DNA of 64,000 nt. Source: Pseudomonadota bacterium (GTDB lineage Bacteria > Pseudomonadota > Alphaproteobacteria > Sphingomonadales > Govanellaceae). Location of the stretch: the NCBI GenBank assembly GCA_003577275.1, contig QEVO01000001.1, positions 1 through 64,000 of the forward strand. Reading direction: 5' to 3'. Positions 48,995-58,513 of the stretch are shown one piece after another (the first letter of the stretch is position 1; every line of letters begins with the position of its first letter). The notes beneath the pieces were generated by a model, which worked only from the letters and a program-made list of their open reading frames with translations, ran no database searches and was not told the DNA's origin. A program made the translations under genes and the position numbers.

Positions 48995-49234
48995 GTGAAA
49001 GTGACCATCAATATCGACTGCACGCCGGAGGAGGCGCGGCGCTTTTTCGGCCTGCCTGATATGGAAAAACTGCAACAGACGGTGGAGGAGGAAATGCGCC
49101 GCCGGATGTCCGAGGGGCTATCCGCCGAGGAGTTGGAGAAGCTCATGAAGTTGTGGATGCCCGCCGGCGGCAAGGCCTGGGAAAACCTGCAGAAAATGTT
49201 CTGGACCCCGCCTGGCGGCGCGGCCGAGAAATAG
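48995..49234 (+). CDS. DUF6489 family protein
   Basis: About 79 aa. KVTINIDCTPEEARRFFGLPDMEKLQQTVEEEMRRRM is the conserved start of a small alphaproteobacterial family (DUF6489) with unknown role. It is mostly helical, with an acidic middle. GTG 48995 is chosen since GGGAG lies nine bases upstream; the frame reaches an ATG at 48953 with no such site. It precedes the ferredoxin gene by 11 bp. Confidence 0.8.
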   Translation: MKVTINIDCTPEEARRFFGLPDMEKLQQTVEEEMRRRMSEGLSAEELEKLMKLWMPAGGKAWENLQKMFWTPPGGAAEK

Positions 49235-49245
49235 GCGAGGCGGCG

Positions 49246-49584
49246 ATGAAGCCCTATTTCGACGCCCATGTCTTTTGCTGCGTCAACAGCCGCGCCGCCG
49301 GCCACCCCCGCGGCTGCTGCCAGGACAAGGGGGCGGCGCTGCTCCGCAACTATATGAAAGATCGCGCCCACGCGCTGGGGCTGAAAAACGTGCGCATCAA
49401 CGGCGCTTTATGCCTCGATCGTTGCGAGCTGGGACCGACCCTGGTGATCTATCCGGAAGGGGTCTGGTATACCTACCGCAGCAAGGCCGATATCGATGAA
49501 ATCCTCGAAAGCCATCTCATGGCCGGCCGGCCGGTGGCGCGCCTGCTGCTGCAGCCGGAGGATGGGCCGCCGCGCCAGACATGA
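49246..49584 (+). CDS. (2Fe-2S) ferredoxin domain protein (thioredoxin-like)
   Basis: 112 aa. Thioredoxin-like 2Fe-2S protein. HVFCCVNSR near the start and CCQDKG, then INGALCLDRCELGPTLVIYPEGVWYT with the second Cys pair, are the cluster region. The ligands appear complete (Cys near residues 11-12, 24-25, 55 and 59). The end overlaps mnmE (ATGA), so they are translationally coupled. A role in electron supply to Fe-S or tRNA-modification enzymes is only inferred. Confidence 0.88.
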   Translation: MKPYFDAHVFCCVNSRAAGHPRGCCQDKGAALLRNYMKDRAHALGLKNVRINGALCLDRCELGPTLVIYPEGVWYTYRSKADIDEILESHLMAGRPVARLLLQPEDGPPRQT

Positions 49585-50909
49585 GCGCCGCCGACACCAT
49601 CTTTGCCCTTGCCTCCGGCCGCGGCCGCGCCGGCGTGGCGGTGATCCGGGTCTCGGGGCCGGCCGCCGTCTCGGTTGCCGTGACCCTCGCCGGCTCCTGC
49701 CCGCCGCCCCGCCGCGCCGCGTTAAGACAACTTCGCCAGGGGCCGGACAACGGTCTCTTGGATGAGGGAATTATCATTTATTTTCAAAGACCTGGGAGCT
49801 TCACCGGGGAGGACGTGGTGGAGTTTCATGTGCATGGCGGGCCAGCGGTGGTGTCGGCGGTGCTGACCGCCATTGGCAAGGTGCCGGGCGCCCGGCTGGC
49901 GGAGGCCGGGGAATTCACCCGCCGCGCCTTTGACAACGGCCGGCTGGACCTGACGGCGGTGGAGGGGCTGGCCGACCTCATTGCCGCCGAAACCGAAGCC
50001 CAGCGCCGCCAGGCCCTGCGCCAGGCGCGGGGCGAGTTGGCGGCGGTCTACGACGGCTGGCGGCAGCGGCTGGTGTCGGCGCTGGCCTATGTTGAGGCGG
50101 GCATCGATTTTAGCGATGAAGAGCTGCCGGAGGACGTGGCGGCGCGGGCCCGCCCGGAGGTCGACTCCTTGCGTCTGGAGATCATGCAGGCGCTCAGCGA
50201 TGAGCGGCGGGGAGAACGCCTGCGGGACGGTTTCGAGATTGCCATCCTGGGTGAACCGAATTCTGGAAAATCCAGCCTTCTCAATGCGTTAGCTAAAAGA
50301 GACGTGGCCATCGTCTCAGCCCGCGCCGGCACCACCCGGGACGCTTTGGAGGTGCACCTTGATCTGGATGGCTTACCGATCACGCTGGTGGATACGGCGG
50401 GCTTGCGCGATAGCGGCGACGAGGTGGAGAGCGAAGGCATCCGCCGCGCCCATGCCCGGGCCGAGGAGGCGGATCTGCGGCTGGTGCTGATCCCGGCCGA
50501 TGTCTGGCCAGCCCTGCCGGCGGCGGTGCGGCCATATGCCGAGGGGCCGGGTGCGCTGCTGGTGGTGTCAAAAAGCGATCTTCTGACCGTGACGCCGACG
50601 GGCGGTGTTCCCGCCATCTCGGTTCGCACCGGCCAAGGGCTTGAGGCGCTGGTGGCGACACTCTGCCAGCGGGCGGAATCCTGCTTGAGCGGTGGCGAGA
50701 TGGCGGTGATCACCCGCCAGCGGCATCGCCAGGCGTTGATGGAAGCGGTGGACTATCTGGAGGCCTTTTTGGCTGCGCGGACCAAGGAGATCGAATTACA
50801 GGCGGAAGACCTGCGTCTGGCCGCCCGCGCCCTGGGCCGGGTTACCGGCCGGGTCGAGGTGGAAGACGTGCTGGGAGCGATTTTTGCTGAGTTCTGTATT
50901 GGTAAGTAA
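49581..50909 (+). CDS. mnmE: tRNA uridine-5-carboxymethylaminomethyl(34) synthesis GTPase MnmE
   Basis: 442 aa; with MnmG modifies the wobble uridine of several tRNAs. The N-terminal folate-binding domain (FALASGRGRAGVAVIRVSGP), the helical domain, the embedded G domain with GEPNSGKSSL (about 222-231), DTAGLRDSGDEVESEGI and the C-terminal FCIGK are all present. Upstream of mnmG and rsmG as in most alphaproteobacteria. Confidence 0.98.
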   Translation: MSAADTIFALASGRGRAGVAVIRVSGPAAVSVAVTLAGSCPPPRRAALRQLRQGPDNGLLDEGIIIYFQRPGSFTGEDVVEFHVHGGPAVVSAVLTAIGKVPGARLAEAGEFTRRAFDNGRLDLTAVEGLADLIAAETEAQRRQALRQARGELAAVYDGWRQRLVSALAYVEAGIDFSDEELPEDVAARARPEVDSLRLEIMQALSDERRGERLRDGFEIAILGEPNSGKSSLLNALAKRDVAIVSARAGTTRDALEVHLDLDGLPITLVDTAGLRDSGDEVESEGIRRAHARAEEADLRLVLIPADVWPALPAAVRPYAEGPGALLVVSKSDLLTVTPTGGVPAISVRTGQGLEALVATLCQRAESCLSGGEMAVITRQRHRQALMEAVDYLEAFLAARTKEIELQAEDLRLAARALGRVTGRVEVEDVLGAIFAEFCIGK

Positions 50910-50925
50910 GGAGGAAACGGCAGGC

Positions 50926-51162
50926 TCAGCCGAAATATTTTATCGCAATCAGAACGCCGCCAAGCGCCGTAATAAGGGTGCCGAGTTTCATGGTAATGCG
51001 CAACTCGCTTTCCCGTAAATCCTGCTTTGTGGCCAAGCTGGAAAGGTCGAATTCCCGGGTTTCCCTAAGAATATCGGTCACGGCTTCGGCTTGATGAGGG
51101 TTAAACCCCGCCTGCTCCAGCCGCTTGACGATTTTATGCGTATCCATGGCCACCGTATTCAT
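50926..51162 (-). CDS. DUF1640-like small coiled-coil membrane protein
   Basis: 78 aa. DTHKIVKRLEQAGFNPHQAEAVTDILRETR is the typical start, followed by a short coiled coil (LATKQDLRESELRITMKLG) and a C-terminal membrane helix (TLITALGGVLIAIKYF). DUF1640 proteins resemble the CCDC90 coiled coils and are often found next to toxin-like or mobile genes. It is antisense to its neighbours, between mnmE and a parS site. Neither candidate start (51162 or 51147) has a good ribosome site. Confidence 0.7.
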   Translation of the reverse strand: MNTVAMDTHKIVKRLEQAGFNPHQAEAVTDILRETREFDLSSLATKQDLRESELRITMKLGTLITALGGVLIAIKYFG

Positions 51163-51219
51163 GTTGTTTATATAGCCAAAAAAGTATTAATTTTCAAGAA
51201 ATAGCATTTTATGGAGCGA

Positions 51220-51235
51220 TGTTTCACGTGAAACA
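51220..51235. other. parS: parS site upstream of mnmG
   Basis: A perfect 16-bp palindrome TGTTTCACGTGAAACA, the universal parS consensus bound by ParB. It lies 62 bp before mnmG. Its cognate parA and parB genes are 2.5-3.4 kb downstream. Confidence 0.95.
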
Positions 51236-51297
51236 TCGCCGGGCTTTGACCCTGATGGCGGTTTGGCGTAGAGTGCGCCGCCACTAAAGAGGGCAGG

Positions 51298-53163
51298 ATG
51301 CCATCATTCGACGTCATTGTGATCGGGGCGGGCCATGCCGGCTGCGAAGCGGCGGCGGCGGCGGCGCGGCTGGGCGCGCGCGCGCTGCTTCTCACCCACA
51401 AGATTGAGACCATCGGCGAGATGTCCTGCAATCCGGCCATCGGCGGCTTGGGCAAAGGCCACCTGGTGCGGGAGATCGACGCCCTTGATGGCGTCATGGG
51501 CCGGGTGGCGGACGCCGCCGGCATTCAGTTCCGTCTGTTGAACCGCCGCAAGGGCCCGGCGGTGCGCGGCCCCCGGGCTCAGGCCGACCGCCAGCTGTAT
51601 CGGGCGGCGATGCAAGAGTTGCTCTTGAATTATGCCAATTTGACGGTTCGCGCGGCGGCGGTGGAAGACCTCCTGATGGATCGGGACCGGGCTGCTGGCG
51701 TGGTGACGGCGACGGGGGAGGCCATCCGCGCCGGCGCGGTGGTGCTGACCACTGGCACTTTCTTGCGCGGCGTCATCCACATCGGCGAGCGCCAGACGCC
51801 GGCCGGCCGCGTCGGCGAGCCGCCGGCGGTGGGCTTAAGTCAAACCTTGTCCCGCCTGGGCTTTGCCTTAGGACGGCTGAAGACCGGCACCCCGGCGCGG
51901 CTTGATGGCCGCACCATCGATTGGGCCGGGCTGGAGGTACAAGAGGGCGATGATCCGCCGACGCCGTTTTCTTTCCTGACCACCACCATTACCACCCCGC
52001 AAGTGGTCTGCCACATCACCCGCACCACGGCGCGCACCCACGACATCATCCGCGCCAATCTGCACCGTGCGCCGATGTATGCCGGCGCTATCGCCGGCCG
52101 GGGGCCGCGCTACTGCCCCTCCATCGAGGACAAGGTGGTGCGCTTTTCCGACAAGGATAGCCATCAGATTTTCCTGGAACCGGAAGGACTTGACGATGTT
52201 ACCGTCTATCCCAACGGGATCTCCACCTCGCTCCCTGAGGAGGTGCAGCTGGAATTGCTGGCCACTATTCCGGGGTTGGAGAGGGTGCGCGTGTTGCGTC
52301 CCGGCTACGCCATTGAATACGACTACGTGGACCCGCGGGAATTGACCCCCAGCCTGGAAACCCGCCGCGCGCCGGGGCTGTTCCTGGCCGGTCAGATCAA
52401 CGGCACCACCGGCTATGAGGAGGCGGCGGCGCAAGGGCTGATGGCGGGGCTGAACGCAGCGCTGCGGGCGGGCGGCCATTCGGAGCCCTTTGTACTGGAT
52501 CGCGCCGACGCCTATATCGGTGTCCTGATTGACGATCTGATCACCCACGGCGTCAGCGAACCTTACCGCATGTTCACCTCCCGGGCCGAATATCGCCTGA
52601 GTTTACGGGCCGATAACGCCGATCAGCGGCTGACGGCCTTGGGCGCGGCGCTGGGGTGCGTGGGGGCCTCCCGGCATAAGGCGTTCGAGACGAAAATGGC
52701 GGCCTTGGCCGCCGCTCGCCAGGCGCTAAGCGACGTCTCCCTGACCCCCAGCGAGGCGGCGCGGGCGGGGCTCAAGGTCAACCTCGACGGCATCCGGCGC
52801 ACGGCGCTGGAGCTGTTGAGTTACCCCGATATCAGCTTTGCGCGGCTGCGGGACATCTGGCCGGAGGCTTTGGGCGATATTGCGCCGGCGCTGGTGGAGC
52901 AGGTGGAAATCGATGCCCTATACCGGGGATACTTGAGCCGTCAGGAGGCGGATATCGTTTCTTTCCGCAAGGATGAGGCGCTGCGGCTGCCAGCGGACCT
53001 CGACTACGACGCCGTCGGCGGCCTCTCGACGGAAGTGCGGGAAAAGCTCAAGGCCGGACGGCCGGCGACCCTGGGGGCGGCTTCCCGCTTGGCGGGAGTG
53101 ACCCCGGCGGCCTTGAGCGCCCTTCTGGCCCATGTTCGGCGCGCGCAGCGCCTATCAGCCTGA
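51298..53163 (+). CDS. mnmG: tRNA uridine-5-carboxymethylaminomethyl(34) synthesis enzyme MnmG
   Basis: 621 aa, FAD enzyme, partner of MnmE. The dinucleotide fold [23 protein letters not shown] at the start, [22 protein letters not shown], the catalytic-region [16 protein letters not shown] and [12 protein letters not shown], and [22 protein letters not shown] are diagnostic. Flanked by two parS sites. Begins 136 bp after the antisense DUF1640 gene. Confidence 0.98.
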   Translation: MPSFDVIVIGAGHAGCEAAAAAARLGARALLLTHKIETIGEMSCNPAIGGLGKGHLVREIDALDGVMGRVADAAGIQFRLLNRRKGPAVRGPRAQADRQLYRAAMQELLLNYANLTVRAAAVEDLLMDRDRAAGVVTATGEAIRAGAVVLTTGTFLRGVIHIGERQTPAGRVGEPPAVGLSQTLSRLGFALGRLKTGTPARLDGRTIDWAGLEVQEGDDPPTPFSFLTTTITTPQVVCHITRTTARTHDIIRANLHRAPMYAGAIAGRGPRYCPSIEDKVVRFSDKDSHQIFLEPEGLDDVTVYPNGISTSLPEEVQLELLATIPGLERVRVLRPGYAIEYDYVDPRELTPSLETRRAPGLFLAGQINGTTGYEEAAAQGLMAGLNAALRAGGHSEPFVLDRADAYIGVLIDDLITHGVSEPYRMFTSRAEYRLSLRADNADQRLTALGAALGCVGASRHKAFETKMAALAAARQALSDVSLTPSEAARAGLKVNLDGIRRTALELLSYPDISFARLRDIWPEALGDIAPALVEQVEIDALYRGYLSRQEADIVSFRKDEALRLPADLDYDAVGGLSTEVREKLKAGRPATLGAASRLAGVTPAALSALLAHVRRAQRLSA

Positions 53164-53169
53164 TCATCC

Positions 53170-53796
53170 ATGACCTTCGGTCCCGAGGATTTTCGTCAAA
53201 AAATCGATGTTTCACGTGAAACATTGGATCGCCTGCGGCACTACGTTCGTTTGCTTCTGGACTGGAACGACCGCTTGAACCTGATCGGGGCCAGCACCAT
53301 CCCTGACCTGTGGCGACGGCATATCTGGGATTCGGCGCAGGTTCTTGACCTGGTTCCGGGCTGGCGCAACGCCAGCCCGCCCTTGCGCTGGCTGGATATC
53401 GGCTCCGGGGCAGGCCTGCCCGGTCTGGTGGTCGCCCTGATGGGCGGCGGCGAGGTCCATCTGGTGGAAAAAAGCCCAAAGAAATGCCTTTTTCTGCGAA
53501 CCGTGATACAAGAAACCCAAGCCAGCGCTCAAGTGCACGAAGGCCGCATCGAGGAGCTAAAATTGCCGCCCATCGATGTCATCACCTCCCGCGCCTGCGC
53601 GCCGTTGCCCAAGTTGTTGACCCTGGCGCAGCCGTTCTTTGGGCCAAACACCATCGCGGCGCTGCATAAGGGACAAAATGTTGAGGAAGAATTGACCGCA
53701 GCCACAAAATCTTGGAAAATGCAGGTGGAAATTTTCCCCAGCGCCACGGATCCAAGGGGACGCTTGCTGCGGGTGAAGGGAGTGCGCCGTGCCTGA
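53170..53796 (+). CDS. rsmG: 16S rRNA (guanine(527)-N(7))-methyltransferase RsmG
   Basis: 208 aa; methylates G527 of 16S rRNA. LLLDWNDRLNLIGASTIPDLWRRHIWDSAQ and WLDIGSGAGLPGLVVAL (SAM motif) are typical, as is VITSRACAPLPKLL. A parS site lies inside the reading frame (53208-53223), encoding the stretch VSRETL. The stop overlaps parA by 8 nt. Confidence 0.97.
   Translation: MTFGPEDFRQKIDVSRETLDRLRHYVRLLLDWNDRLNLIGASTIPDLWRRHIWDSAQVLDLVPGWRNASPPLRWLDIGSGAGLPGLVVALMGGGEVHLVEKSPKKCLFLRTVIQETQASAQVHEGRIEELKLPPIDVITSRACAPLPKLLTLAQPFFGPNTIAALHKGQNVEEELTAATKSWKMQVEIFPSATDPRGRLLRVKGVRRA
53208..53223. other. parS: parS site inside rsmG
   Basis: A second perfect TGTTTCACGTGAAACA, in the coding region of rsmG about 2 kb right of the first. 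Codons TTT CAC GTG-type reading is in the frame giving V-S-R-E-T. A parS embedded in rsmG (gidB) is also known in other bacteria. Confidence 0.95.
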
Positions 53797-54616
53797 TCGT
53801 TCGCCAGAGTCGCTGACAGCCTTGGCCGGAAGCGGCCGCCGCATCGTGGCGGTCGCCAATCAGAAGGGCGGAGTCGGCAAGACCACCACCGCCATCAATC
53901 TCGCCACCGCGCTGGCCGCCATCGGCCGGCGGGTGCTGGTGGTCGACCTCGATCCCCAGGGCAACGCCTCCACCGGGCTTGGCATCGACCGCCATTCCCG
54001 CGAACATTCCTCCTATGAATTACTGATCGGCGCCGCCGGATTGCGGGAGTCGGCGCGGCCGACGGCGATCCCCAAACTGTCCATCGTGCCTTCCACCGTC
54101 GACCTGTCGGGGGCGGAATTGGAGCTGGTGGATGCCGAGCACCGCTGCTTTCGTTTGCGCGATGCGCTTTACGCCGATCACGCCATCGATGATTACGATT
54201 ACGTATTGATCGATTGCCCGCCGTCCCTGAACCTTATCACCTTGAACGCGCTGACCGCGGCGGACGCGGTGCTGGTGCCGCTGCAATGCGAATTCTTCGC
54301 CCTGGAGGGCTTGAGCCTCCTCTTGAAGACCATTGAACGGGTGCGCGCCAATTTCAACCCGGAATTGGAAATCCTCGGCGTGGTGCTGACCATGTTCGAC
54401 CGCCGCAACCGGCTCTCCGATCAGGTGGCGGCGGACGTGCGCGGCGTGCTCGGCGACAAGGTTTATGACACGGTGATCCCGCGCAACGTGCGGATTTCCG
54501 AGGCGCCGTCTCACGGCAAGCCGGCGCTGCTTTACGATTTGAAGTGCGCCGGCAGTCAGGCCTACGTGCGGCTGGCGTCGGAAGTGTTGCGGCGCGAACG
54601 CAAACGGGCGGCGTGA
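53789..54616 (+). CDS. parA: chromosome partitioning ATPase ParA
   Basis: 275 aa; the deviant Walker ATPase that moves ParB-parS complexes. KGGVGKTT at 26-33 carries the signature Lys, followed by VVDLDPQGNASTGLG and VLIDCPPSLNLITLNAL. Normal length for a chromosomal ParA. GTG 53789 overlaps rsmG. Forms the par operon with parB. Confidence 0.97.
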   Translation: MPDRSPESLTALAGSGRRIVAVANQKGGVGKTTTAINLATALAAIGRRVLVVDLDPQGNASTGLGIDRHSREHSSYELLIGAAGLRESARPTAIPKLSIVPSTVDLSGAELELVDAEHRCFRLRDALYADHAIDDYDYVLIDCPPSLNLITLNALTAADAVLVPLQCEFFALEGLSLLLKTIERVRANFNPELEILGVVLTMFDRRNRLSDQVAADVRGVLGDKVYDTVIPRNVRISEAPSHGKPALLYDLKCAGSQAYVRLASEVLRRERKRAA

Positions 54617-54642
54617 CGGCGATGACGGCAGGGGAGGAGACC

Positions 54643-55539
54643 ATGATGGATGCCAAGGAAAGCCGGGGCAAATCGCGTCCGGTGGGACTGGGACGAGGTC
54701 TGTCGGCGCTTCTGGGTTCGGACGCCGGCGACTACGCCACGCTTGATAAGGTGCGCACCGCCAAGGAGGTGCCCATCGAGCTCCTGCGCGCCAATCGCTA
54801 TCAGCCGCGGCATGTGTTCAATCCTGAGGCCCTGGACGAGCTTGTCGACTCGATCCGTGAAAAGGGCATCCTGCAACCGATCCTGGTGCGGCGGGTGGCC
54901 GATAGCGCCGACCAGTACGAGATCATCGCCGGCGAACGGCGCTGGCGGGCGGCGCAGAAGGCCAAGCTCCATAAAGTGCCGGTGGTGATCAAGGACTTGA
55001 CCGACGGCGAAATGCTGGAAGTGGCGCTGATCGAGAATATTCAGCGCTCCGACCTGACGCCCATCGAGGAAGCCCGCGGCTATGAGCGGCTGATGAGCGA
55101 ATTCAGCCACACCCAGGAACAGCTCAGCCAGCTGGTGGGCAAAAGCCGCAGCCATGTCGCCAATCTGTTGCGCCTGCTGACCTTGCCCAAGGAACTGCAG
55201 GACATGCTGGCCGACGGCCGGCTGACCATGGGCCATGCCCGGGCGCTGATCAATGCCGATGATCCCGTGGCCTTGGCAAAAAGAATTGTCCAAGACAACT
55301 TGAATGTGCGCGCCACGGAAGACCTGGCGCGCGCCGCCAAGCCCAAGGGCGCACGGGGCGGCGGACCGCGCGGCCGCGAGCGTGATCCCGATACCGCCGC
55401 TCTGGAGCTCGATTTGTCGCAGACGGTGGGCTTGAAGGTCACCATCATGCAGCGCAGCAACGAGGCCGGCGAGCTGCGCATCGCCTACAGCACCCTGGAA
55501 CAGCTGGATGACCTTTGCCAGCGGCTGTGCCGGCGCTAG
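54643..55539 (+). CDS. parB: chromosome partitioning protein ParB
   Basis: About 298 aa; CTPase clamp that loads at parS and spreads. The N-terminal GLGRGLSALLG is the ParA-interacting part. IRANRYQPR-type and GERRWRAAQ motifs form the CTP-binding domain (about 50-145). ENIQRSDLTPIEEARGYERL and the helix-turn-helix LSQLVGKSRSHVANLLRLL bind parS. The C-terminal domain dimerises. ATG 54643 (or 54646) follows a strong GGAGGAG; the upstream ATG 54622 has no such site. No holA follows, unlike many relatives. Confidence 0.96.
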   Translation: MMDAKESRGKSRPVGLGRGLSALLGSDAGDYATLDKVRTAKEVPIELLRANRYQPRHVFNPEALDELVDSIREKGILQPILVRRVADSADQYEIIAGERRWRAAQKAKLHKVPVVIKDLTDGEMLEVALIENIQRSDLTPIEEARGYERLMSEFSHTQEQLSQLVGKSRSHVANLLRLLTLPKELQDMLADGRLTMGHARALINADDPVALAKRIVQDNLNVRATEDLARAAKPKGARGGGPRGRERDPDTAALELDLSQTVGLKVTIMQRSNEAGELRIAYSTLEQLDDLCQRLCRR

Positions 55540-55578
55540 TGCGCAGGGGCTTATGAATGATTGCGCTCAATAGGTAAT

Positions 55579-55648
55579 CGTCATTCCCGCGGAAGCGGGA
55601 ATCCATAGTGAATTCAATAGACTGGATCCCCGCCTGCGTGGCGATGAC
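55579..55648. repeat. REP-like palindrome between parB and the Rrf2 gene
   Basis: GTCATTCCCGCGGAAGCGGG (from 55580) pairs with the right arm 55623-55648 that ends GCGATGAC, giving an imperfect palindrome with an 18-bp loop. Same family as 23782-23852 and 47268-47373. It may end par transcription. Confidence 0.7.
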
Positions 55649-55738
55649 TGTGGGATGTGGGCAGTTCCATAAATAAGTAAACCGCATCACCGCGCCCAGA
55701 TTCCAATTGACAATCCCGCGCATCCCTTCCATGTAAAG

Positions 55739-55770
55739 AATACCAATTTAGTCTGGATTTAGGAAACCCG
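55739..55770 (+). promoter_or_regulatory. possible regulator-binding promoter site of the suf operon
   Basis: In the otherwise GC-rich gap before the Rrf2 gene there is an AT-rich stretch with AATACCAATTTAGTCTGGAT. ATTTAGTC-like blocks occur in Fe-S-sensing Rrf2 (IscR/RirA-type) operators, but no full dyad is seen here. A weak call made on position, 12-43 bp before the start codon. Confidence 0.25.
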
Positions 55771-55781
55771 GGACGCGCGCC

Positions 55782-56273
55782 ATGATCCGCCTATCGAAAC
55801 TGGCCGACTATGCCGTGGTGCTGGTGTCGCATATGGCGACCGACCCCAGCGCCCGATTCAGCGCCGCCGATCTGGCCAAGCTGACCCATATTCCGCCGCC
55901 GACGGTGAGCAAGATTTTGGGCGCGCTGGCGCGCGGCGGCTTGTTGCAATCCCATCGCGGGCTGAATGGCGGCTTTTCCCTGGCCCGGGCGCCGCAGGAT
56001 GTGTCGGTGGCCGACGTGGTCAACGCCGTGGAAGGCCCGATCGCCGTCACCCATTGCCTGGACCATGGCCAAGGCGACGGCGGCTGCGACATTCTCGCCA
56101 CCTGCCGCATGGCGGGCTATTGGCAGCGCATCAACACCGCCATCGATGGCGCGCTGAAAGACATCACCTTCGCCGAAGTATCGACGCCGCTGCCGGTCGA
56201 GCTGACCGTACCCCTGACCGCAACGCCGAGCACCGGCGCCGCCGGCGCCTGTCATGACGGCTTTGGAGCGTAA
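55782..56273 (+). CDS. Rrf2 family Fe-S-responsive regulator of the SUF operon
   Basis: 163 aa. A winged helix-turn-helix (about 1-82; [43 protein letters not shown]) is followed by three Cys at 92, 102 and 108 ([17 protein letters not shown]) for a 2Fe-2S cluster. This matches the 'SUF system Fe-S cluster assembly regulator' branch of Rrf2, close to IscR. It is first in a run of suf genes and likely represses them when clusters are plentiful. Confidence 0.93.
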   Translation: MIRLSKLADYAVVLVSHMATDPSARFSAADLAKLTHIPPPTVSKILGALARGGLLQSHRGLNGGFSLARAPQDVSVADVVNAVEGPIAVTHCLDHGQGDGGCDILATCRMAGYWQRINTAIDGALKDITFAEVSTPLPVELTVPLTATPSTGAAGACHDGFGA

Positions 56274-56277
56274 CCTC

Positions 56278-57729
56278 ATGACCGCCGCCAACCCTCATGA
56301 AACTCTGGAACAGATCGCCGGCGATTATAAGTACGGCTTTGTCACCGACATCGAATCCGAGCTCGCGCCCAAGGGCTTGAACGAAGACATCATCCGTTTC
56401 ATCTCAGACAAGAAGGGCGAACCGGCGTGGCTTCTGGACTGGCGCTTGAAGGCGTACCGTCACTGGCTGAAAATGACGGAACCGACCTGGGCCAAGGTTT
56501 CCTATCCCGACATCGACTTTCAAGACATTCATTATTACGCCGCGCCGAAGAGGGGCAAGGATGGCCCGAAGAGTCTGGATGAGGTCGACCCGGAATTGCT
56601 GGCGACTTACGAGAAGCTCGGCATTCCCTTGAAAGAACGCGGCATCCTCGCTGGCGTCGCGGTGGATGCGGTGTTCGACAGCGTATCGGTGGCCACCACG
56701 TTTAAGGATAAATTGAAGGAAGCCGGCGTTATTTTCTCGTCGATTTCCGAAGCGGTGAAGGAACATCCCGAGCTGGTGAAGAAGTACCTGGGCTCGGTGG
56801 TGCCTTATAGCGATAATTTCTACGCCACCTTGAATTCGGCGGTGTTCACCGACGGCACCTTTGTTTATGTGCCCAAAGGCGTGCGCTGTCCGATGGAACT
56901 CTCCACCTATTTTCGCATCAACGAAGCCAAGACCGGCCAGTTCGAGCGCACGCTGATCATCGCCGAAGAAGGATCTTACGTGAGCTATTTGGAGGGTTGC
57001 ACCGCGCCGATGCGCGATGAGAACCAGCTTCACGCGGCGGTGGTGGAACTTGTCGCCCTTGATGACGCCGAGATCAAGTATTCCACGGTGCAGAACTGGT
57101 ATCCCGGCGACAAACAGGGCCGCGGCGGCATTTATAATTTCGTCACCAAGCGCGGCGCCTGCCGCGGCAAGCGCTCGAAGATTTCCTGGACCCAAGTGGA
57201 GACCGGCTCGGCCATAACCTGGAAGTATCCCAGTTGCATTTTGCAGGGCGACAACTCGGTGGGCGAGTTTTATTCGGTGGCGGTGACCAACAATTTTCAG
57301 CAGGCGGACACCGGCACCAAGATGATTCACATCGGCCGCAACACCCGCTCCACCATCGTCTCCAAGGGCATCTCGGCAGGGCGCGGCCAGAACACCTATC
57401 GCGGCCTGGTGCGCATGCTCTCCGGCGCTGAAGGCGCGCGCAATCACACCCAATGCGACAGCCTGTTGATCGGCGATGCCTGCGGTGCGCATACCGTGCC
57501 CTATATCGAAGTGAAAAATCCTACGGCGCAGGTGGAGCATGAAGCCACCACCTCGAAAATCAGCGATGATCAACTGTTTTATTGCCGACAGCGCGGGCTG
57601 TCGGCGGAAGAAGCGGTGGCGCTCATCGTCAACGGCTTTTGCAAGGACGTGATGCTGCATCTGCCCATGGAATTCGCCGTGGAGGCGCAAAAACTCCTCG
57701 GTGTCTCCCTGGAAGGCAGCGTCGGATAA
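56278..57729 (+). CDS. sufB: Fe-S cluster assembly scaffold protein SufB
   Basis: 483 aa; scaffold subunit of Suf[48 protein letters not shown] and [38 protein letters not shown] are diagnostic beta-helix stretches, with the C-terminal [27 protein letters not shown] 56278 is used, GGAG nine bases upstream; the frame starts at 56254 inside the Rrf2 gene. Confidence 0.97.
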   Translation: MTAANPHETLEQIAGDYKYGFVTDIESELAPKGLNEDIIRFISDKKGEPAWLLDWRLKAYRHWLKMTEPTWAKVSYPDIDFQDIHYYAAPKRGKDGPKSLDEVDPELLATYEKLGIPLKERGILAGVAVDAVFDSVSVATTFKDKLKEAGVIFSSISEAVKEHPELVKKYLGSVVPYSDNFYATLNSAVFTDGTFVYVPKGVRCPMELSTYFRINEAKTGQFERTLIIAEEGSYVSYLEGCTAPMRDENQLHAAVVELVALDDAEIKYSTVQNWYPGDKQGRGGIYNFVTKRGACRGKRSKISWTQVETGSAITWKYPSCILQGDNSVGEFYSVAVTNNFQQADTGTKMIHIGRNTRSTIVSKGISAGRGQNTYRGLVRMLSGAEGARNHTQCDSLLIGDACGAHTVPYIEVKNPTAQVEHEATTSKISDDQLFYCRQRGLSAEEAVALIVNGFCKDVMLHLPMEFAVEAQKLLGVSLEGSVG

Positions 57730-57744
57730 TAATCGAGATTGAAC

Positions 57745-58503
57745 ATGACGGTGATGTTGGAGATCAAGAATTTACACACGACAGTGGGCGGCCGGGAAAT
57801 CCTGAACGGCGTCAACCTGACGATCCGCGCCGGCGAGGTGCACGCCATCATGGGGCCCAACGGCTCGGGCAAGTCGACGCTATCCTATGTGCTTGCCGGC
57901 CGCGACGGTTATACGCCGACCCAAGGCAGCGTGACCTTTCAGGGCCGCGATCTTTTGGCGCTTGATCCCGCCGAGCGCGCCGCCGCCGGCATTTTCCTCG
58001 GCTTCCAGTACCCGGTGGAAATTCCCGGCATCTCGACCATGAATTTTCTGCGCACGGCGCTAAACGCGGTGCGCAAGGCGCGCGGCGAAGCGGAGCTGTC
58101 GGCCGCCGATTTCCTGAAACTGGTGCGCGAGAAAGCCAAGACCCTCGACATGGATCCCGAGATGCTCAAGCGCTCGGTCAACGTCGGCTTTTCCGGCGGC
58201 GAGAAGAAGCGCAACGAAATGCTGCAAATGGCCATGCTGCAACCGCGGCTGGCGATCTTGGACGAAACCGATTCCGGACTCGACATCGACGCCTTGAAGG
58301 TGGTCTCGCACGGCATCAACGCCCTGCGTGGGCCGGAGCGTAGCCTGCTCATGATCACCCACTATCAGCGGCTTCTTGATTACGTGGTGCCCGACGTGGT
58401 GCACGTGCTGGCCAAGGGCCGCATCGTCAAGACCGGCGGCAAGGAATTGGCGCTGGAATTGGAGCGCGAGGGCTACGCTCCTTATGTCGGCGAAGCGGCG
58501 TAA
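57745..58503 (+). CDS. sufC: Fe-S cluster assembly ATPase SufC
   Basis: 252 aa, cytosolic ABC ATPase. Walker A GPNGSGKS at 37-44, Q-loop FLGFQYPVEIPGI, signature FSGGEKKRNEM and Walker B LAILDETDSGLDIDALK. ATG 57745 has GAGA six bases upstream. It lies 15 bp after sufB. Confidence 0.97.
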   Translation: MTVMLEIKNLHTTVGGREILNGVNLTIRAGEVHAIMGPNGSGKSTLSYVLAGRDGYTPTQGSVTFQGRDLLALDPAERAAAGIFLGFQYPVEIPGISTMNFLRTALNAVRKARGEAELSAADFLKLVREKAKTLDMDPEMLKRSVNVGFSGGEKKRNEMLQMAMLQPRLAILDETDSGLDIDALKVVSHGINALRGPERSLLMITHYQRLLDYVVPDVVHVLAKGRIVKTGGKELALELEREGYAPYVGEAA

Positions 58504-58513
58504 CGGGTTTCAG

